Below are positions 1-10,800 of a stretch of 64,000 nt of DNA, in pieces; positions within the stretch are counted from its first letter, which is position 1, and every line of letters begins with the position of its first letter. The stretch is taken from NCBI GenBank assembly GCA_022701365.1, contig JAKUHH010000030.1, positions 683,107 to 747,106 of the forward strand, written 5' to 3'. The notes under the pieces are model-generated. The model did not search any database. It saw nothing but the letters and a program-made list of their open reading frames with translations, and was not told where the DNA came from. The position numbers were made by a program, and so were the translations under genes. Source of the DNA: Mycocentrospora acerina (taxonomy: Eukaryota > Ascomycota > Dothideomycetes > Pleosporales).

Positions 1-643
1 GAGGCTTGAGAAATCACCATCTTCTGAAACAACTCTATCAAAAGTTGTAATTACAAGCTGTTGCAGAGTGGCTGCTGCTGTGTTGCTAACGGCAAAGTTC
101 TTCGCATTCTGGAGACTAGAGCATATGTGCAACACTGTTGATAGTGGCTCACCACGTATCTCTACGGGGTAGTTTTGAAGAAGCGACGGCAAGGCTTGCA
201 GTATCTTCAGTTGGATATCATGGGCTATGTGCATCAGCGAATGCTCGCTGCCGCCGTGGTTTGAGCAAGCATACTTGACGTTACAGACTCTCTCAAGGCC
301 TCTAGGACTTCTGTCAGCCTTTCCCTGGGCAGGGCGCGGGAAACACTGAGTCTCTGGAGACAGGAGACTCCGGTAGACGCAAACTTGGCATTGTGAGTGG
401 CGCAGGCAATAAGAAAGGGGGAGATGAAGTGCGGGCGTCTGGAGAGGTCTGATGATGGTCAGTCATGTGACAGTGGCTGCAACGTGGGATGTGCCTGCCT
501 GCAGAGAGCTGGGCCTCGGACGTGTTGGCAAGCGACTTGAGGTCCTGCAGCGCCTTTTCAGCAGCGTTGCGAAGCTCCGTGTTCCTGCGCTTGGAGTCTT
601 GAATGAGGTTGCCTAGCTCTGCCGCCAAAATCTGTGCTGTCAT
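1..643 (-). CDS. MON2: MON2-like endosome/Golgi trafficking protein, N-terminal part (runs off window)
   Basis: Partial gene; only the N-terminus lies here. Exons 499-643, 275-448 and <1-224. The protein opens MTAQILAAELGNLIQDSKRR and continues through SEAQLSA-DLSRRPHF, PFLIACATHNAKF, ALPRERLTEVLEALRES and IQLKILQALPSLLQNY, the N-terminal (DCB-type) helical region of Mon2/Sec7-related large Arf-GEF-like scaffolds that act at Golgi and endosomes. The start at 643 is preferred over an in-frame ATG at 706 because family proteins begin at MTAQ. Intron 1 (449-498) is read as GC-AG with donor GCAGGC, since only that joint restores the conserved SADLSRRP segment. Intron 2 (225-274) is GT-AG with a CTGAT branch motif. 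It diverges from PRP40 across a 295 bp gap. Confidence 0.88.
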
Positions 644-938
644 GCTTGGGGGACTGGCAAGGACATCTAGACGGCGTCTGTGGGCAGAGAGAGGGTTGAG
701 CAGCAACCGCGGCGTCTAGTTCCACTCAATGCCAAAAGGCAAGCTGGCCGCGTCGTCAACTGCTGCGGGCTGGTCGGCCGCGACGGGGCGTTTCACCGAC
801 AGGCTGCGGCAGTGGCCCGAGCGTCAAAGATTTCGAGAGGGCGCGCCGGTCGGTTGCTACGTGCAGCTTCTCTCGCGTCCTCCAGCCACCAGCTGCCAAC
901 AGCCAGCAGCACGTCGCATCACATCACATCACCCCACG
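644..938. promoter_or_regulatory. Shared divergent promoter MON2 / PRP40
   Basis: A 295 bp GC-rich interval lies between the divergent start codons of MON2 (643, minus) and PRP40 (939, plus). It must hold both core promoters and 5' leaders unless these overlap coding DNA. Just before the PRP40 ATG is a short CACAT/CACATCA-type run (915-935). I saw no clear TATA box or CACGTG element. Confidence 0.5.
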
Positions 939-3435
939 ATGAACGGCTACCCCCCCGCCATGGCGCCGCCAGCCTCTGCCTGGACCGCCGTCAAGGGCGC
1001 CGACGGCAAGGAGTACTACTACAACGCCGCCCTCAACAAGACGCAGTGGGAGAAGCCCGACGAGCTCAAGGACGAGGTCGAGGTAAGTTCCCCCTTGGCG
1101 ACGGCAACGGCAACGGCGATGCCAACGCCAACGACACCAATGGCAATGCCTGCTGACACTCCCCCCAGCGCGCAGTCGCCGGCACCGGCTGGGCCATCCA
1201 CTTCTCTGCCGAGGGCAAGCGCTACTTCTACCACACGCAGTCGCGCGAAACGACGTGGCAGCTCCCCGACGCCGTGCAGGCCAACATCGGCCAGTACAAG
1301 GCAAGCCAGCCGCCCCAGCACCCCCCAGCGGGCCCCTCTGGCTGGGTCGCTGGGCCCTCGCCGCACCAGCTGTCGCACGACCACCGCCGTCCCGAGCGCG
1401 ACGAGTACCGCCCCGACCGCCGCGACCACGACCGTGAGCGCGACCGCGAGCGCTACGATGAGAATAGGCCCAACATCGCCATCGCCATGGGCAGCGAGCT
1501 GCAGTTTGCAAGCCCCCAGGAGGCCGAGGCTGCCTTCATGAAAGTGCTCAAGCAGATGAGGGCGCAACCCGACTGGACGTGGGCCCAGGCTGTGCGCGCC
1601 GGCATCAAGGACCCCAACTGGCGCGCCATCCCCGAGCCTGAGAAGCGCGAGGAGGCCTTCAAGAAGTACTGCGAGGACCTGCGCGCCCAGGAGAAGACCA
1701 AGGAGCATGACCGCCAGGCCAAGCTGCGCGCCGACTTCACCGCCATGCTCCGCTCGCACCCGGAGATCAAGCACTACACGCGCTGGAGGACGGCCCTGCC
1801 CATCATCGAGGACGAGACCATCTTCCGCTCCGCCAAGGACGACTTGGAGCGCAGGTCGCTGTTTGAGGAGTACATTGTCTCCCTGAAAAAAGCACATGAA
1901 GAGAGGGAGGCAGACAATCGGCGCTCTGCCCTCGACCAAGTCATGGGCCTGTTACGCGGTCTGGACCTGGAGCCCTTCACGCGCTGGTCCAAGGCTGAAG
2001 AGAAGCTGCAGCACAACGACGACTTCAAGAGCGACCAGTTCCAGTCCTTGACCAAAATGGACGTCTTGAATCAATTCGAAACGCACATCAGGCAGCTCCA
2101 GCGCGAGCACAACGACCGAGTCCAGGCTGAAAGGCGCGTCAAGCACCGCGTCGAGCGCAAGAACCGCGACGCATTCATGAATCTTCTCAACGAACTCAGA
2201 GAGAATGGTAAAGTCAAGGCTGGCACCAAGTGGAAGGATATTCACGAATTTGTCCAGGACGATCCGCGCTTCCTGGCCATGCTCGGCCAGAGTGGATCAT
2301 CGCCACTTGACTTGTTTTGGGACACCCTGGAGGAGGAAGAGGGCAAGTTCCGCACTCTGCGTCGCTATGCGCTGGACGTGCTAGAGGCAAGTCAATCGCC
2401 CACAGAACCCGTGACATCCGCTAACTTTGTCTCTAGTATCAACGCTTCGAGGTTACGACCGCGACCCCCTTCGAAGAGTTCCTAAGTGTTATGCGAACAG
2501 ATCCTCGCACCGCTAACATTGACGAGCAGTCGATACAGAGCATCTACAACTACGTCCTCGCCAAGGTGAAGAGACGAGAGGAAGATGAACGCCGAGACGA
2601 GGAGCATAACGAGCGTTACGCCATGGACAATCTTCGATCGGTCATTAAGCGGCTTGATCCTCCAGTGTCTCATTCAGACACCTGGGAAGTGGTACGTCCC
2701 CGTGTTGAGAAGACAGACGAGTATCGCGCACTGAAATCAGATACCCTTCGCGAATCCGTCTTCGACAAGTATATGCGTCGCCTGAAGGACAAGGAGAACG
2801 ATCGACGTGATCGCAGCAGACGTCGCGATGACCGCGACCGTGATCGGGACAGGCGTGATCGAGACCGTGGAGATCGTGAGTATCGCAACGGCCATTCTGA
2901 CTCTCATCGCCGTCGTACGCGCACTCGCTCACCTGAACATGATCCGTATGCCGCCGAACGACGGCGTGCACAGCAGGACCGCGAGGCACGCTACAGAAAC
3001 AACGATAGCACAGGCTTGTCCCCGCCTCGTCGCCGTGAGCGCCGCGAAGACGATCGATATGATGGCTCTCGTCGCAGCTCCGCTGACCATTACGTGCGCG
3101 AGCGTCGTGAGCGCGAGGTTGAACGTGAACGATCGTACGTTAGCAGAGCAGACCCACGCGAAACTAGTGTGAGCTTGTTGGATTACGGTGACAGTGGCGG
3201 TCGCACTTCCTCGACTAGACGCCGTCGGGAGAGCGATGCAAGCACAAGCAAGCGTGACACCAAGGTACGCTTTTCAGTTCCACACATGATTTGACGACAA
3301 ATACTGACTGTACAGCGTGCTCGCCACTCCCCCCACCCGGAACCAAAGTCGAAGACTCCTATTCCCGAGCCAATCAAGGAAGAGGATCGCGCCCTCAGGT
3401 CTGGCAGCGAGGAAGGTGAAATTGAAGAGGATTAG
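939..3435 (+). CDS. PRP40: Pre-mRNA-processing protein PRP40 (U1 snRNP, WW and FF domains)
   Basis: Exons 939-1082, 1169-2386, 2437-3264 and 3316-3435 give 769 residues. PRP40 is a U1 snRNP protein that bridges the 5' splice site to branch-point factors. Two WW domains are visible (W15...W37-P40 and W56...W78-P81), followed by a Pro/Arg linker and a series of FF domains from about residue 160, with motifs such as EAEAAFMKVLKQM and NRDAFMNLLNELRENGKV. The C-terminus is a long Arg/Asp/Ser-rich tail that ends EEGEIEED. Introns 1 and 3 are GT-AG. Intron 2 (2387-2436) starts GCAAGT and has a CTAAC branch, a GC-AG intron whose removal restores the conserved RFEVTTATPFEEFL segment. The start is the first ATG ahead of WW1. 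Convergent with the next gene. Confidence 0.96.
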
Positions 3436-3769
3436 AAATCTTACTCCAGACAAACCTTTTATGCCAGGAAACGAAACAGCATCCCCCGAACTAGCATTCA
3501 AGACAACCTAGCTCCAAGTGAGATCCAGCATCCTGAACAAAAGTAAGTGGTTCTCTGGGATTGTTTTTTTTCGGCGTGTTTTTGCTTGTCTGCTGCATGG
3601 CTACCCACCATGCTGCAGTATGACTCCATGTGTACTTTAATTCATGAGCGGACAGATAATGTTTCAAAATTACATCGAAAGCAGATCCCTTGCTACTCTC
3701 CAAACTATGTCTCACTGTAAAGGTGTACGAAGATACAAAACGCGTCTCATTCTCTCTCGTCTTCTTCCT
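3436..3769. other. Intergenic, convergent 3' ends
   Basis: 334 bp between the stop codons of PRP40 (plus) and the dihydroorotate dehydrogenase (minus). It is AT-richer than the flanking coding DNA and has a T-run near 3565. It presumably holds both 3' UTRs. I see no gene or repeat in it. Confidence 0.6.
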
Positions 3770-4807
3770 CTACTCCTCATTCTCCAATGCCTTTCCAATC
3801 TCCTCAAACACCTTGACACCCTTCCTCCCCAACGCCGTACCAACACCCACCGCAATCGCGCCAACCGCCTTCATCCTCCTATACCCCTCCACATCCTCCA
3901 CACCCCCGACTCCAATAATCTGTATCCCCCTCAACTCATCATGCTGATCCAACAACTCTCTAATCGAGAACACGTTCCCCAACGCCAAGGGATGCAGCGG
4001 TGCCCCCGCCAACCCACCTATCCCCGTCCCCGTTGCAGACTCCAACACCCGCTGAAGCGAACCTGAAGAAGCAGAACTACCAGCCTGCGGACCCAGAAGC
4101 AGACACGAGCCGAGCGTATTCGTCGCAGTTATGTAATCCACCGGACAGGGCGCTGATTTCGCACTATCGCGCAGAGCAGTCACCAAGGCGAGGAACTGGT
4201 CGTGGTACGTAAACGGGGGTGTTTTGATGGCTATGGCAATCCTTTCTTCGCCCTTGGGTTGATTTTTTATCTCTTCCCCCAGCGCATCAAGGTAAGTGAG
4301 TAGTGCGGTGGTGGAATACGCTGGCGGGGGTTTCCCCGTGATGTTTGGACAAGAAAGATTGATTTCCATGGCGAGGGGCATTTTTACCGTCTTTTGGTGC
4401 TGGGTGATGAGGCGGTGGCATTGGATTACATCTTCTGCGGACCCTGTGACGGAGATGAGGAAGGGTTTTGCGTTTGTGATGTGTGGGGGGAGGGCGTCGC
4501 TGATGGTTTTTATAAAGGAGAGGTAGGTGGAGAGTGGGAGCGGGCTGTAGCCTAGGGTGTTGAGACTCCCTGTTTCGTCGGGGTTTCCAGCGCGATCGGT
4601 ATTGGGTGGAGAGGTGGATTGCGTGGTGGGGTTGTAAAAGGTGAATTGGTGCAAGGTAGAGTCGTGAGGGAAGCCATTTAAAAGGGAGGTTCGTGTGGTG
4701 ACGCCGCCCGTGTAGGGGGAGTCGTATAGCTCTCGGAGTTGCTCCAGGTTAGTGCACCAAGGGTTTGCCGAGTTTAGGAGTGGTGGGTTAATGTGTAGGG
4801 GTGCCAT
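3770..4807 (-). CDS. Dihydroorotate dehydrogenase, cytosolic class-1-like (URA1 type)
   Basis: Intronless, 345 residues. The enzyme family oxidises dihydroorotate to orotate with FMN in pyrimidine synthesis. Visible motifs: N-terminal PPLLNSANPW, the catalytic NLSCPN loop with candidate base Cys153, AIKTPPF with the flavin-contacting Lys, ITATNTLGSCLLLG, and the phosphate-binding GVGGVEDVEG and GVGTALGRKG near the C-terminus. No mitochondrial presequence or membrane helix is present, unlike class 2 enzymes. The Cys catalytic base is typical of class 1. Most filamentous ascomycetes rely on a mitochondrial class 2 enzyme, so this may be an additional paralogue or act on a related substrate; the sequence alone cannot decide. 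Confidence 0.85.
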   Translation of the reverse strand: MAPLHINPPLLNSANPWCTNLEQLRELYDSPYTGGVTTRTSLLNGFPHDSTLHQFTFYNPTTQSTSPPNTDRAGNPDETGSLNTLGYSPLPLSTYLSFIKTISDALPPHITNAKPFLISVTGSAEDVIQCHRLITQHQKTVKMPLAMEINLSCPNITGKPPPAYSTTALLTYLDALGEEIKNQPKGEERIAIAIKTPPFTYHDQFLALVTALRDSAKSAPCPVDYITATNTLGSCLLLGPQAGSSASSGSLQRVLESATGTGIGGLAGAPLHPLALGNVFSIRELLDQHDELRGIQIIGVGGVEDVEGYRRMKAVGAIAVGVGTALGRKGVKVFEEIGKALENEE

Positions 4808-5565
4808 TTTTGGGAGATTGAGGAGAGTAGAATGTGTGGGGACAACGTAGTGGACTGGGAGAATGTTCCTTTTATCTGGGGTAGAGTAGTACAGTAGCTA
4901 TCGCTTGAAGGTGGGGCTGATAGGGTGGTTACGGCTCTTGGGGGTATTTTGGTGTTGAGACTATCAAAAGCCTGAGAGAAGTTGTTAGGATGTATGGATG
5001 TCCAAATTCTGTAAACATAGAGTAAATCAGTCAATTGAGACTTTGGTGTATGGAGAGGTGCATTACGAGGTGATATGGATAGGTCGACATCAGAAAGTGG
5101 GGTCTCTCCCAAGCTCTCATTTGCTCCTACTTATCCTAGCATTCTCTCCAGATCTAAGCTTTACATCAACCTCTCTCAGGACGAGCGTCAAAGATACCAA
5201 ATCTGAAGTATACTCAGTCCATTTCAAACATGAGCATAGTGACTAGACACTCGGATGTATGTTAGTATTTCAAAGGGTAACTTCCTAAATGTGCAGTCGC
5301 ATGGAAGAACTACAAGAACCATGTTGAAAAGCTTATTTCATACGTGTCCATAATTTTCATTTTTATCGTTACTATGCAATGTTCATGAATACAAGATATT
5401 GAATAATACCCCAAAATCCTTGTAAATGCGATCATTTCAACGCCATGTCCCAGACATGTAATCATGCAATCGTAAACCTCACCACCACGCGCCTACTCCG
5501 CAGCAACCCGCCCAGAATTCTATACCAAATCCTTTACCAGACAACACATCAACTCTCTAGCCTCA
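4808..5565. other. Intergenic
   Basis: 758 bp between the start of the dehydrogenase gene and the stop of the APQ12-like gene. Open frames here are short and without recognisable motifs. AT-rich text around 5330-5440 probably includes the APQ12 3' UTR. Nothing else seen. Confidence 0.5.
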
Positions 5566-6089
5566 TTAATTCCCCCATCCTCTTCCCTTGCTAGCTGCCT
5601 GCATCCTGATTTGATCCTCTTTTTGCGCCTGAAACCTCTTAACCTCGCCAGTATATTTCTCGTACTCGCCCGCCCATTTTCCCGCTAACTCGGACACATC
5701 CTCGACAAACCCATCCACGCCACGATTATACACCCACAGCCCTAGTACAGCAAACGAGCCCAGCAATGCCAGGTTGAACACCAGCTTCACCCAGAAGATT
5801 ACCGTGCGGTAGATCATGTCCAAGATCTTCATGCTGATGAAGAATATAACAATGAGCGTAAGGATTGAGTAGACATCGGGCTCTGCGACGAGCTTCGTCA
5901 ACCACGGCGTGAGGTGCGATTGGAGGGTTCGTGTTATGCCGAACGAGGTTGTGACGAACGTCAGAAGGGGGGAGGCAATGGATGCGGGAAGTACGGTGGG
6001 GAGGAGCGTAATGTAGTCTGAGGTATGTTAGTCTGGCTGTGCACGCAAGACTCGGAATGTTGCAGCAACTTGCCTTGTATAACCTCCAT
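5566..6089 (-). CDS. APQ12: APQ12-like nuclear pore / nuclear envelope membrane protein
   Basis: Exons 6074-6089 (16 nt: MEVIQ plus one base) and 5566-6017, giving 155 residues. The product has two adjacent hydrophobic segments, about residues 55-75 and 78-101 with a short RT turn between them, then an amphipathic charged tail (EYEKYTGEVKRFQAQKEDQ). Size and layout fit the fungal APQ12 family, small ER/nuclear-envelope proteins linked to pore biogenesis and membrane fluidity. The intron (6018-6073) has a GCAAGT donor and a CTAAC branch, so it is read as GC-AG. Without it the gene would lack a start codon in a good context. Assignment rests on topology and general resemblance, so it is less firm than the other calls. 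Confidence 0.7.
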
Positions 6090-7317
6090 GATGTGTGATA
6101 TGTGATGTGAATGCGGTTGGACGTGTGAGATGTAGGAACTTAGTGCTGAGTGTAATTTCAAAGTGCTGGGAATGTGTTGTAGTTGTGATAAAGAGCGCGA
6201 GGAACTTTTTTTTCTCTTTGTTGCCTACTTCGATATGCAGTGACAGCTGTTCATGTGGAGCAGCCGTCTGGCGCTTCCGTTGACAAGCTACATCCCTGCA
6301 TTCTGGCAGATCGCTTAGTCATTCCATTGATTAAAACTCCGGTCCCTGAAAGCTACATTAGCTATGGCGTAGCGCATCTGCACGACACTGCACTACGGAA
6401 TGGACCTGTCCAACAGGACAAGTAATATGCGGTGACTGACTTGTGTCTCGGTATGCACCAGGCGTTGAAGCCCCACGTTCGGCCCATGTGGAAGGTGGCG
6501 ATAGTCTTTAGGGCCTGTTGTAAGATTTGCAAAGGCATGCCGCAAATTGGCGGTGAGGAGCACGCTATCCGGATTTTGAAACCGTTCCCGAACTTCATCC
6601 CGCAGCGGCAGTCGTGAAACCAAGATCGCTTATGCTTGCAAGGCTTACCTGTTCTCGAACAACAACCATCGTATCGTATGGGTCAGGCCGCCCATGCGAA
6701 CATCCTTTGACACTCGAGAGGGCATCAAAGCGTAGTGTGTAAGCAAATCTTTGTGGATACATGTGAAAAATGGAACAGGTATGAATTTGACTATGTGTTC
6801 TTTGTTCAGATGACCTCCATGGAGGCTGTATTCTTTGGCAGTCTAGCTGCATAACTACATACATGACTTCTTCTGATCACCGTACGGTATCCACATTCCT
6901 CGATCCGTATCAGGTCCAAGACTGCTAAATGCCCTACAATAAAGGTAAAAGAAATAGAGGCCAAAGCCCATGTGGGTGACAGTATAGTCTGGTATCACAA
7001 ATGCTAAAAATCCGCTAAACGCCAGTAAAAAAATCATATAATGTCGTGAAATGTGTGTGAGGAAGGTAGTCAGTACTACCTTTGTTGTTGTAAAGACTGC
7101 TGGTTGGTGGCGTATTATGTAGCCATATCTTGAGATGGTAGCAATACGAGGCGACACTCAGACCTGCCGGTCGCATGTAACATTAAAGTATTCATGGCGA
7201 CTGTGTGCATGGAGAGCGTATGAGAGGTATCTTTTGTTGGTGCTGATTCCCAAGATTGAGTATGGCCTGCATCAGTAGGAGGGCCCTTCGTGTTATAGTT
7301 CAAAATCAAACGATAGG
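6090..7317. other. Intergenic
   Basis: 1.2 kb without a supportable gene. The longest frame (minus strand, 6855-7157, about 100 codons) encodes a hydrophobic stretch but has no family features and no splice partner that I could find. Confidence 0.4.
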
Positions 7318-7896
7318 TCATACCCAGCGACCAGGTTCCTGCTTGGCAGTGCTATGTTCGGAATCAAATTCAAATCTGAATGCTGATGCCTCTGACATGG
7401 AAGGATAGTGGGTATGTGAGGCGCGAGAGGAGAATGACCCCTGTGGGAACTCGCTGGTGGTGGAGGCTGGCGAGTACGGTGTGGGTGGTCGGTCAGCAAT
7501 GGATGATGCGACGCTGGATTTTCTTCGAACCCTTTCTGGCTTCCTTATGGAACTGGATGGTGACTTCATGGGTGATATAGTGTCGACAGGAGAAGGAGTT
7601 CGAGGTAGATCGTACAGATCAAGCTCTTTTTCGAACATTGTAGGGACAGTGCGGTCACGTACAACAGCCGGTTGTGCGGCTTGAAGGGCATACTTTTCTG
7701 AATGTAGAGCATGTTGGCTGGGTCGTCGCCATGATTCAAACTCGGCGTCGTCTATGGGCGTGACTGCTCGCAACGAGAACCCCCGCATCCTTTTCTGAGA
7801 TCGCTTCCAACAGAAGAGGAGTACAACGACGACACCAGACAAAACCAAAGTGCCCAAGATGGCCCCAAGGATGATCCAGATCTTCTCTTGATCCAT
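7318..7896 (-). CDS. Hypothetical single-pass membrane protein
   Basis: 192 residues with no introns apparent. The N-terminus MDQEKIWIILGAILG leads straight into one strong transmembrane helix (about residues 6-30), followed by a basic stop-transfer stretch (KRSQKRMRGF) and a Ser/Pro/Arg-rich, presumably cytosolic tail with SP and TP dipeptides that could be phosphorylation sites (TPSPVDTISPMKSPSSS). The ATG is in a good context (CACCATGG). There is no signal peptide separate from the helix and no enzyme motif. I do not recognise the family; the alpha-helix and tail composition resemble fungal orphan membrane proteins with a short extracellular end. It could have further exons at either end. 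Confidence 0.55.
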   Translation of the reverse strand: MDQEKIWIILGAILGTLVLSGVVVVLLFCWKRSQKRMRGFSLRAVTPIDDAEFESWRRPSQHALHSEKYALQAAQPAVVRDRTVPTMFEKELDLYDLPRTPSPVDTISPMKSPSSSIRKPERVRRKSSVASSIADRPPTPYSPASTTSEFPQGSFSSRASHTHYPSMSEASAFRFEFDSEHSTAKQEPGRWV

Positions 7897-10800
7897 GGTG
7901 GATGTGAAGTATGGTCGACAAGACGGATCCTTTCCGCGTATGTGGTAATGATGATGTTGTTGGAGATGGTTAGAGATAACCAGCAGTGGTACCCGAAACA
8001 GGATCGAGTGATGGACAAGCAGGCCAAAGTCGATGCGGCAGTGCTAAGATAGGCAAAGACCGGTTGGCGAAATGATTGACGCAGGCCCGGACGATTATAA
8101 GAGATAGCTATGGCAAGTCGCCCGTGTCCATGATGGGTATCGTAGATTCGCAATGGCGGTCTGATTGAATCAACAAGGAAACAAAAGACGTTTGAAATTC
8201 ACCGCTGGTAAGGAAGTGGAGGGCGGATATGATAATATATTGCGAAACTATCGGAGCGGAGACGCAGGTCATGCGTAGGCACTTGCTCCACAGGGCCCCA
8301 GGAGGGAGTGATGGTATGTGACTAGCGGGCCAAAACGAGATAGAACAAAGAGTAGTTGTTCGGTAGAGTCAGTGACGGCGCATCAAGCGAGAGCAGTCTT
8401 GCGGCTTATAGAAACGGACAGACTTAGCTCGGAGGCGATATGCAGGTACCTGATGGTGGGCAGCGAAGTTTGTTAACAGGCTGAGATACGGTGAATGTAG
8501 TGCTAACCTCGATATTTGTCCCCACCATGCTGGAGATGGCGCAAGTCCTCGATGCCACGATAGGAAGTCACCACCGATGGCTCGCTTGCGTACCTGCAGG
8601 GAAGAGCATTGCGCACCAGTCCGCCCTTGCCTCGAGAACGACGTGGCGCTGTTGGGGTCAACGAACGCCGATGAGCTGTCAGGTCATATCCGTCGCAGCG
8701 AATCCGGGGGCGCCGTGCAGCTCAGCTTGGAGCAGGTGAGACAGAGGCCGCAGAGCTGGCCTTGACAGCACATCGGATTACTGTGCCTTCACGAGCGCTC
8801 TGTTGGCATCCCTATTCCTTCCCGTGCCTGCTCGCTGCGCAATACAAACGAAACAGGCACACATGCTGGCGGCGGGCACATGCGCGGCCGCTGCGACACT
8901 TTGGGCACCGCACTGACACAAGGCGATCAATTCATTTCCCGTCCAGTCACGTAGCGGGCTTTAGGCGCGTCCCGCGATAGGGAAGCTATCGTGCGCGATC
9001 CACACCACGCCTGATGGCATGCAGTGCGCACGCCTCTAACAAGCAAACATGCTCAGGTATCATTAGCCAGGCTGCAGCACACCCACGGTGACTCGCAGTG
9101 TTGCAACGCGTATCGATCGTCAGTACTGAACAAGAAACCAGAGTGTTCCTGGACGCCTGCACCGCATCCTGGCTGTAGTGACATGCACATACAGAAGCCG
9201 GACAACACAACCAAGGCGCACCAACATGTTCCTAGTCTCAGGTCGTTGCTTGGTTACCGTTCTGCCAGATTATCTGGTGCTTACTGTACGGCATGAGATG
9301 CTTCATATAGCATTGCGACTAATAGCAAGCTTTCAAGCCATACACACCGTACAATTGGGAGTCGTTATGAAACATGCATCAACGACTTAGCTCATAAGTG
9401 AACGGCCTGGCCTTCCACTCCATGACGAAACCATTGCTGTGGCTCTGCCGATACACACCGTAATATAGAGTCAGCAGTCCGGTCTCTTCCTTTTTCACTA
9501 GTCGTGGTTCAGCCACTTCTTTAGAGTTTTCCGCCAGCCATGTCTTGGTAACTAGCTGCGGATTGGAAAAAAGTCTTGAAGCGCGTCTTGCGCCTGTAGT
9601 CTCCAGAAAAGACAAACCTGCTTCACGATTTTTCAATGACCAACCACGATCCTTGATTGCTACTTCGATTCTAAGCCTACTTTCTGACCAAATAATTAAA
9701 ATGTATGCTTGGTTCAAAAATTGGTGCAACTTCTGCCAGTTTGATTAACATCCTTCGCTTGCTAGGTATCTTGAACTTCACATCCTGCAGCGGCAAATGT
9801 CCGGAACTTGCTGACCCAAGCTCAAGGCTTGGGTCAAGGGTCTGGCGTTCAGACACCTCTCTCATGATTCGTTCGCAATTTGTAGGAAAAAACAAGAATT
9901 TGTGCCTGTCCCGGCGGTTAGACTGCACGTGGCTTGGTCAGCGCCACGAAGCAAGGCTGTACAACTTCTCTCCTGGACTGGCTTGGCAGGAGGAGACTTG
10001 TGGCCTTCGGAAATACGAAGACCTTGTGTTGCGCCTTCCCGTGTGAAGCGCTAACATTATTTTGTTCTGAATTCTGGGAAATGCAAGGGTTCCGGCCTTG
10101 ATTCCATCCGGCTGGCTATCGAACTAACAAATCCAGAAGGTGTCAAGGCTATGTTCCGGTTGCTGAATTCTCGCGGCAGCCAATCAGGTTCTGTAAGTGG
10201 CATTTTACCTTACTTCAGCGCTGGATACTACCAAACGAAACATGATAGTGCATCTTCCATATTCAAGCGTCGAAAGCAAGCGTGAGAATCAAAGGCTTGA
10301 TAACAATGCTCTAGTCCATCTCCTTCACAGCAAGTCAATGAACGTTTCCGTGTATCTGGATCACAATCAATAGGTCGAAATCCAATTCTCATGTTGGCGA
10401 CAAAGTGCCGTCTTATCATGTCCCAATAATATGCAATACCCCAGATCTTAGCTGCTCTTGGGATCACTCAATTAGACTAAATGCCACTCAATTAGACTAG
10501 ATACCACTCAATTGGACTAGGGAGCCCTGACGATCTCATGACAATTCATGAGCGCCACGCCATGTCACCAGGTGAGTAGCGCACCCTCTAATATCCTAGC
10601 TTTCTCTCGTCATGAACGTTGAAAAAGAGTGTAAATGCCGGGCGGACGCGGCAGGACCCTTTATGAGATGATCCATAGATCATCGTTCGCTTTTAGACTT
10701 GCACTAACAATCTCTTCTCCGTGCAACTACGACAACTGGTTTTCTCATTTCGGTTGTCCTTCTGTTTCTTGATTGCTTGTCCTTTACCTGCCAAATTGCA

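Noticed and set aside
1019..1939. 306-codon minus-strand frame opposite PRP40
   Set aside because: It is the antisense of PRP40 coding DNA in GC-rich codons and has no features of its own.
6855..7157. 100-codon hydrophobic minus-strand frame
   Set aside because: Hydrophobicity comes from AT-rich text; no family or start context supports it.
9379..9729. 116-codon minus-strand frame in the 8-12 kb gene-poor region
   Set aside because: No recognisable motif and no splice partner; length is within chance expectation for about 4 kb.
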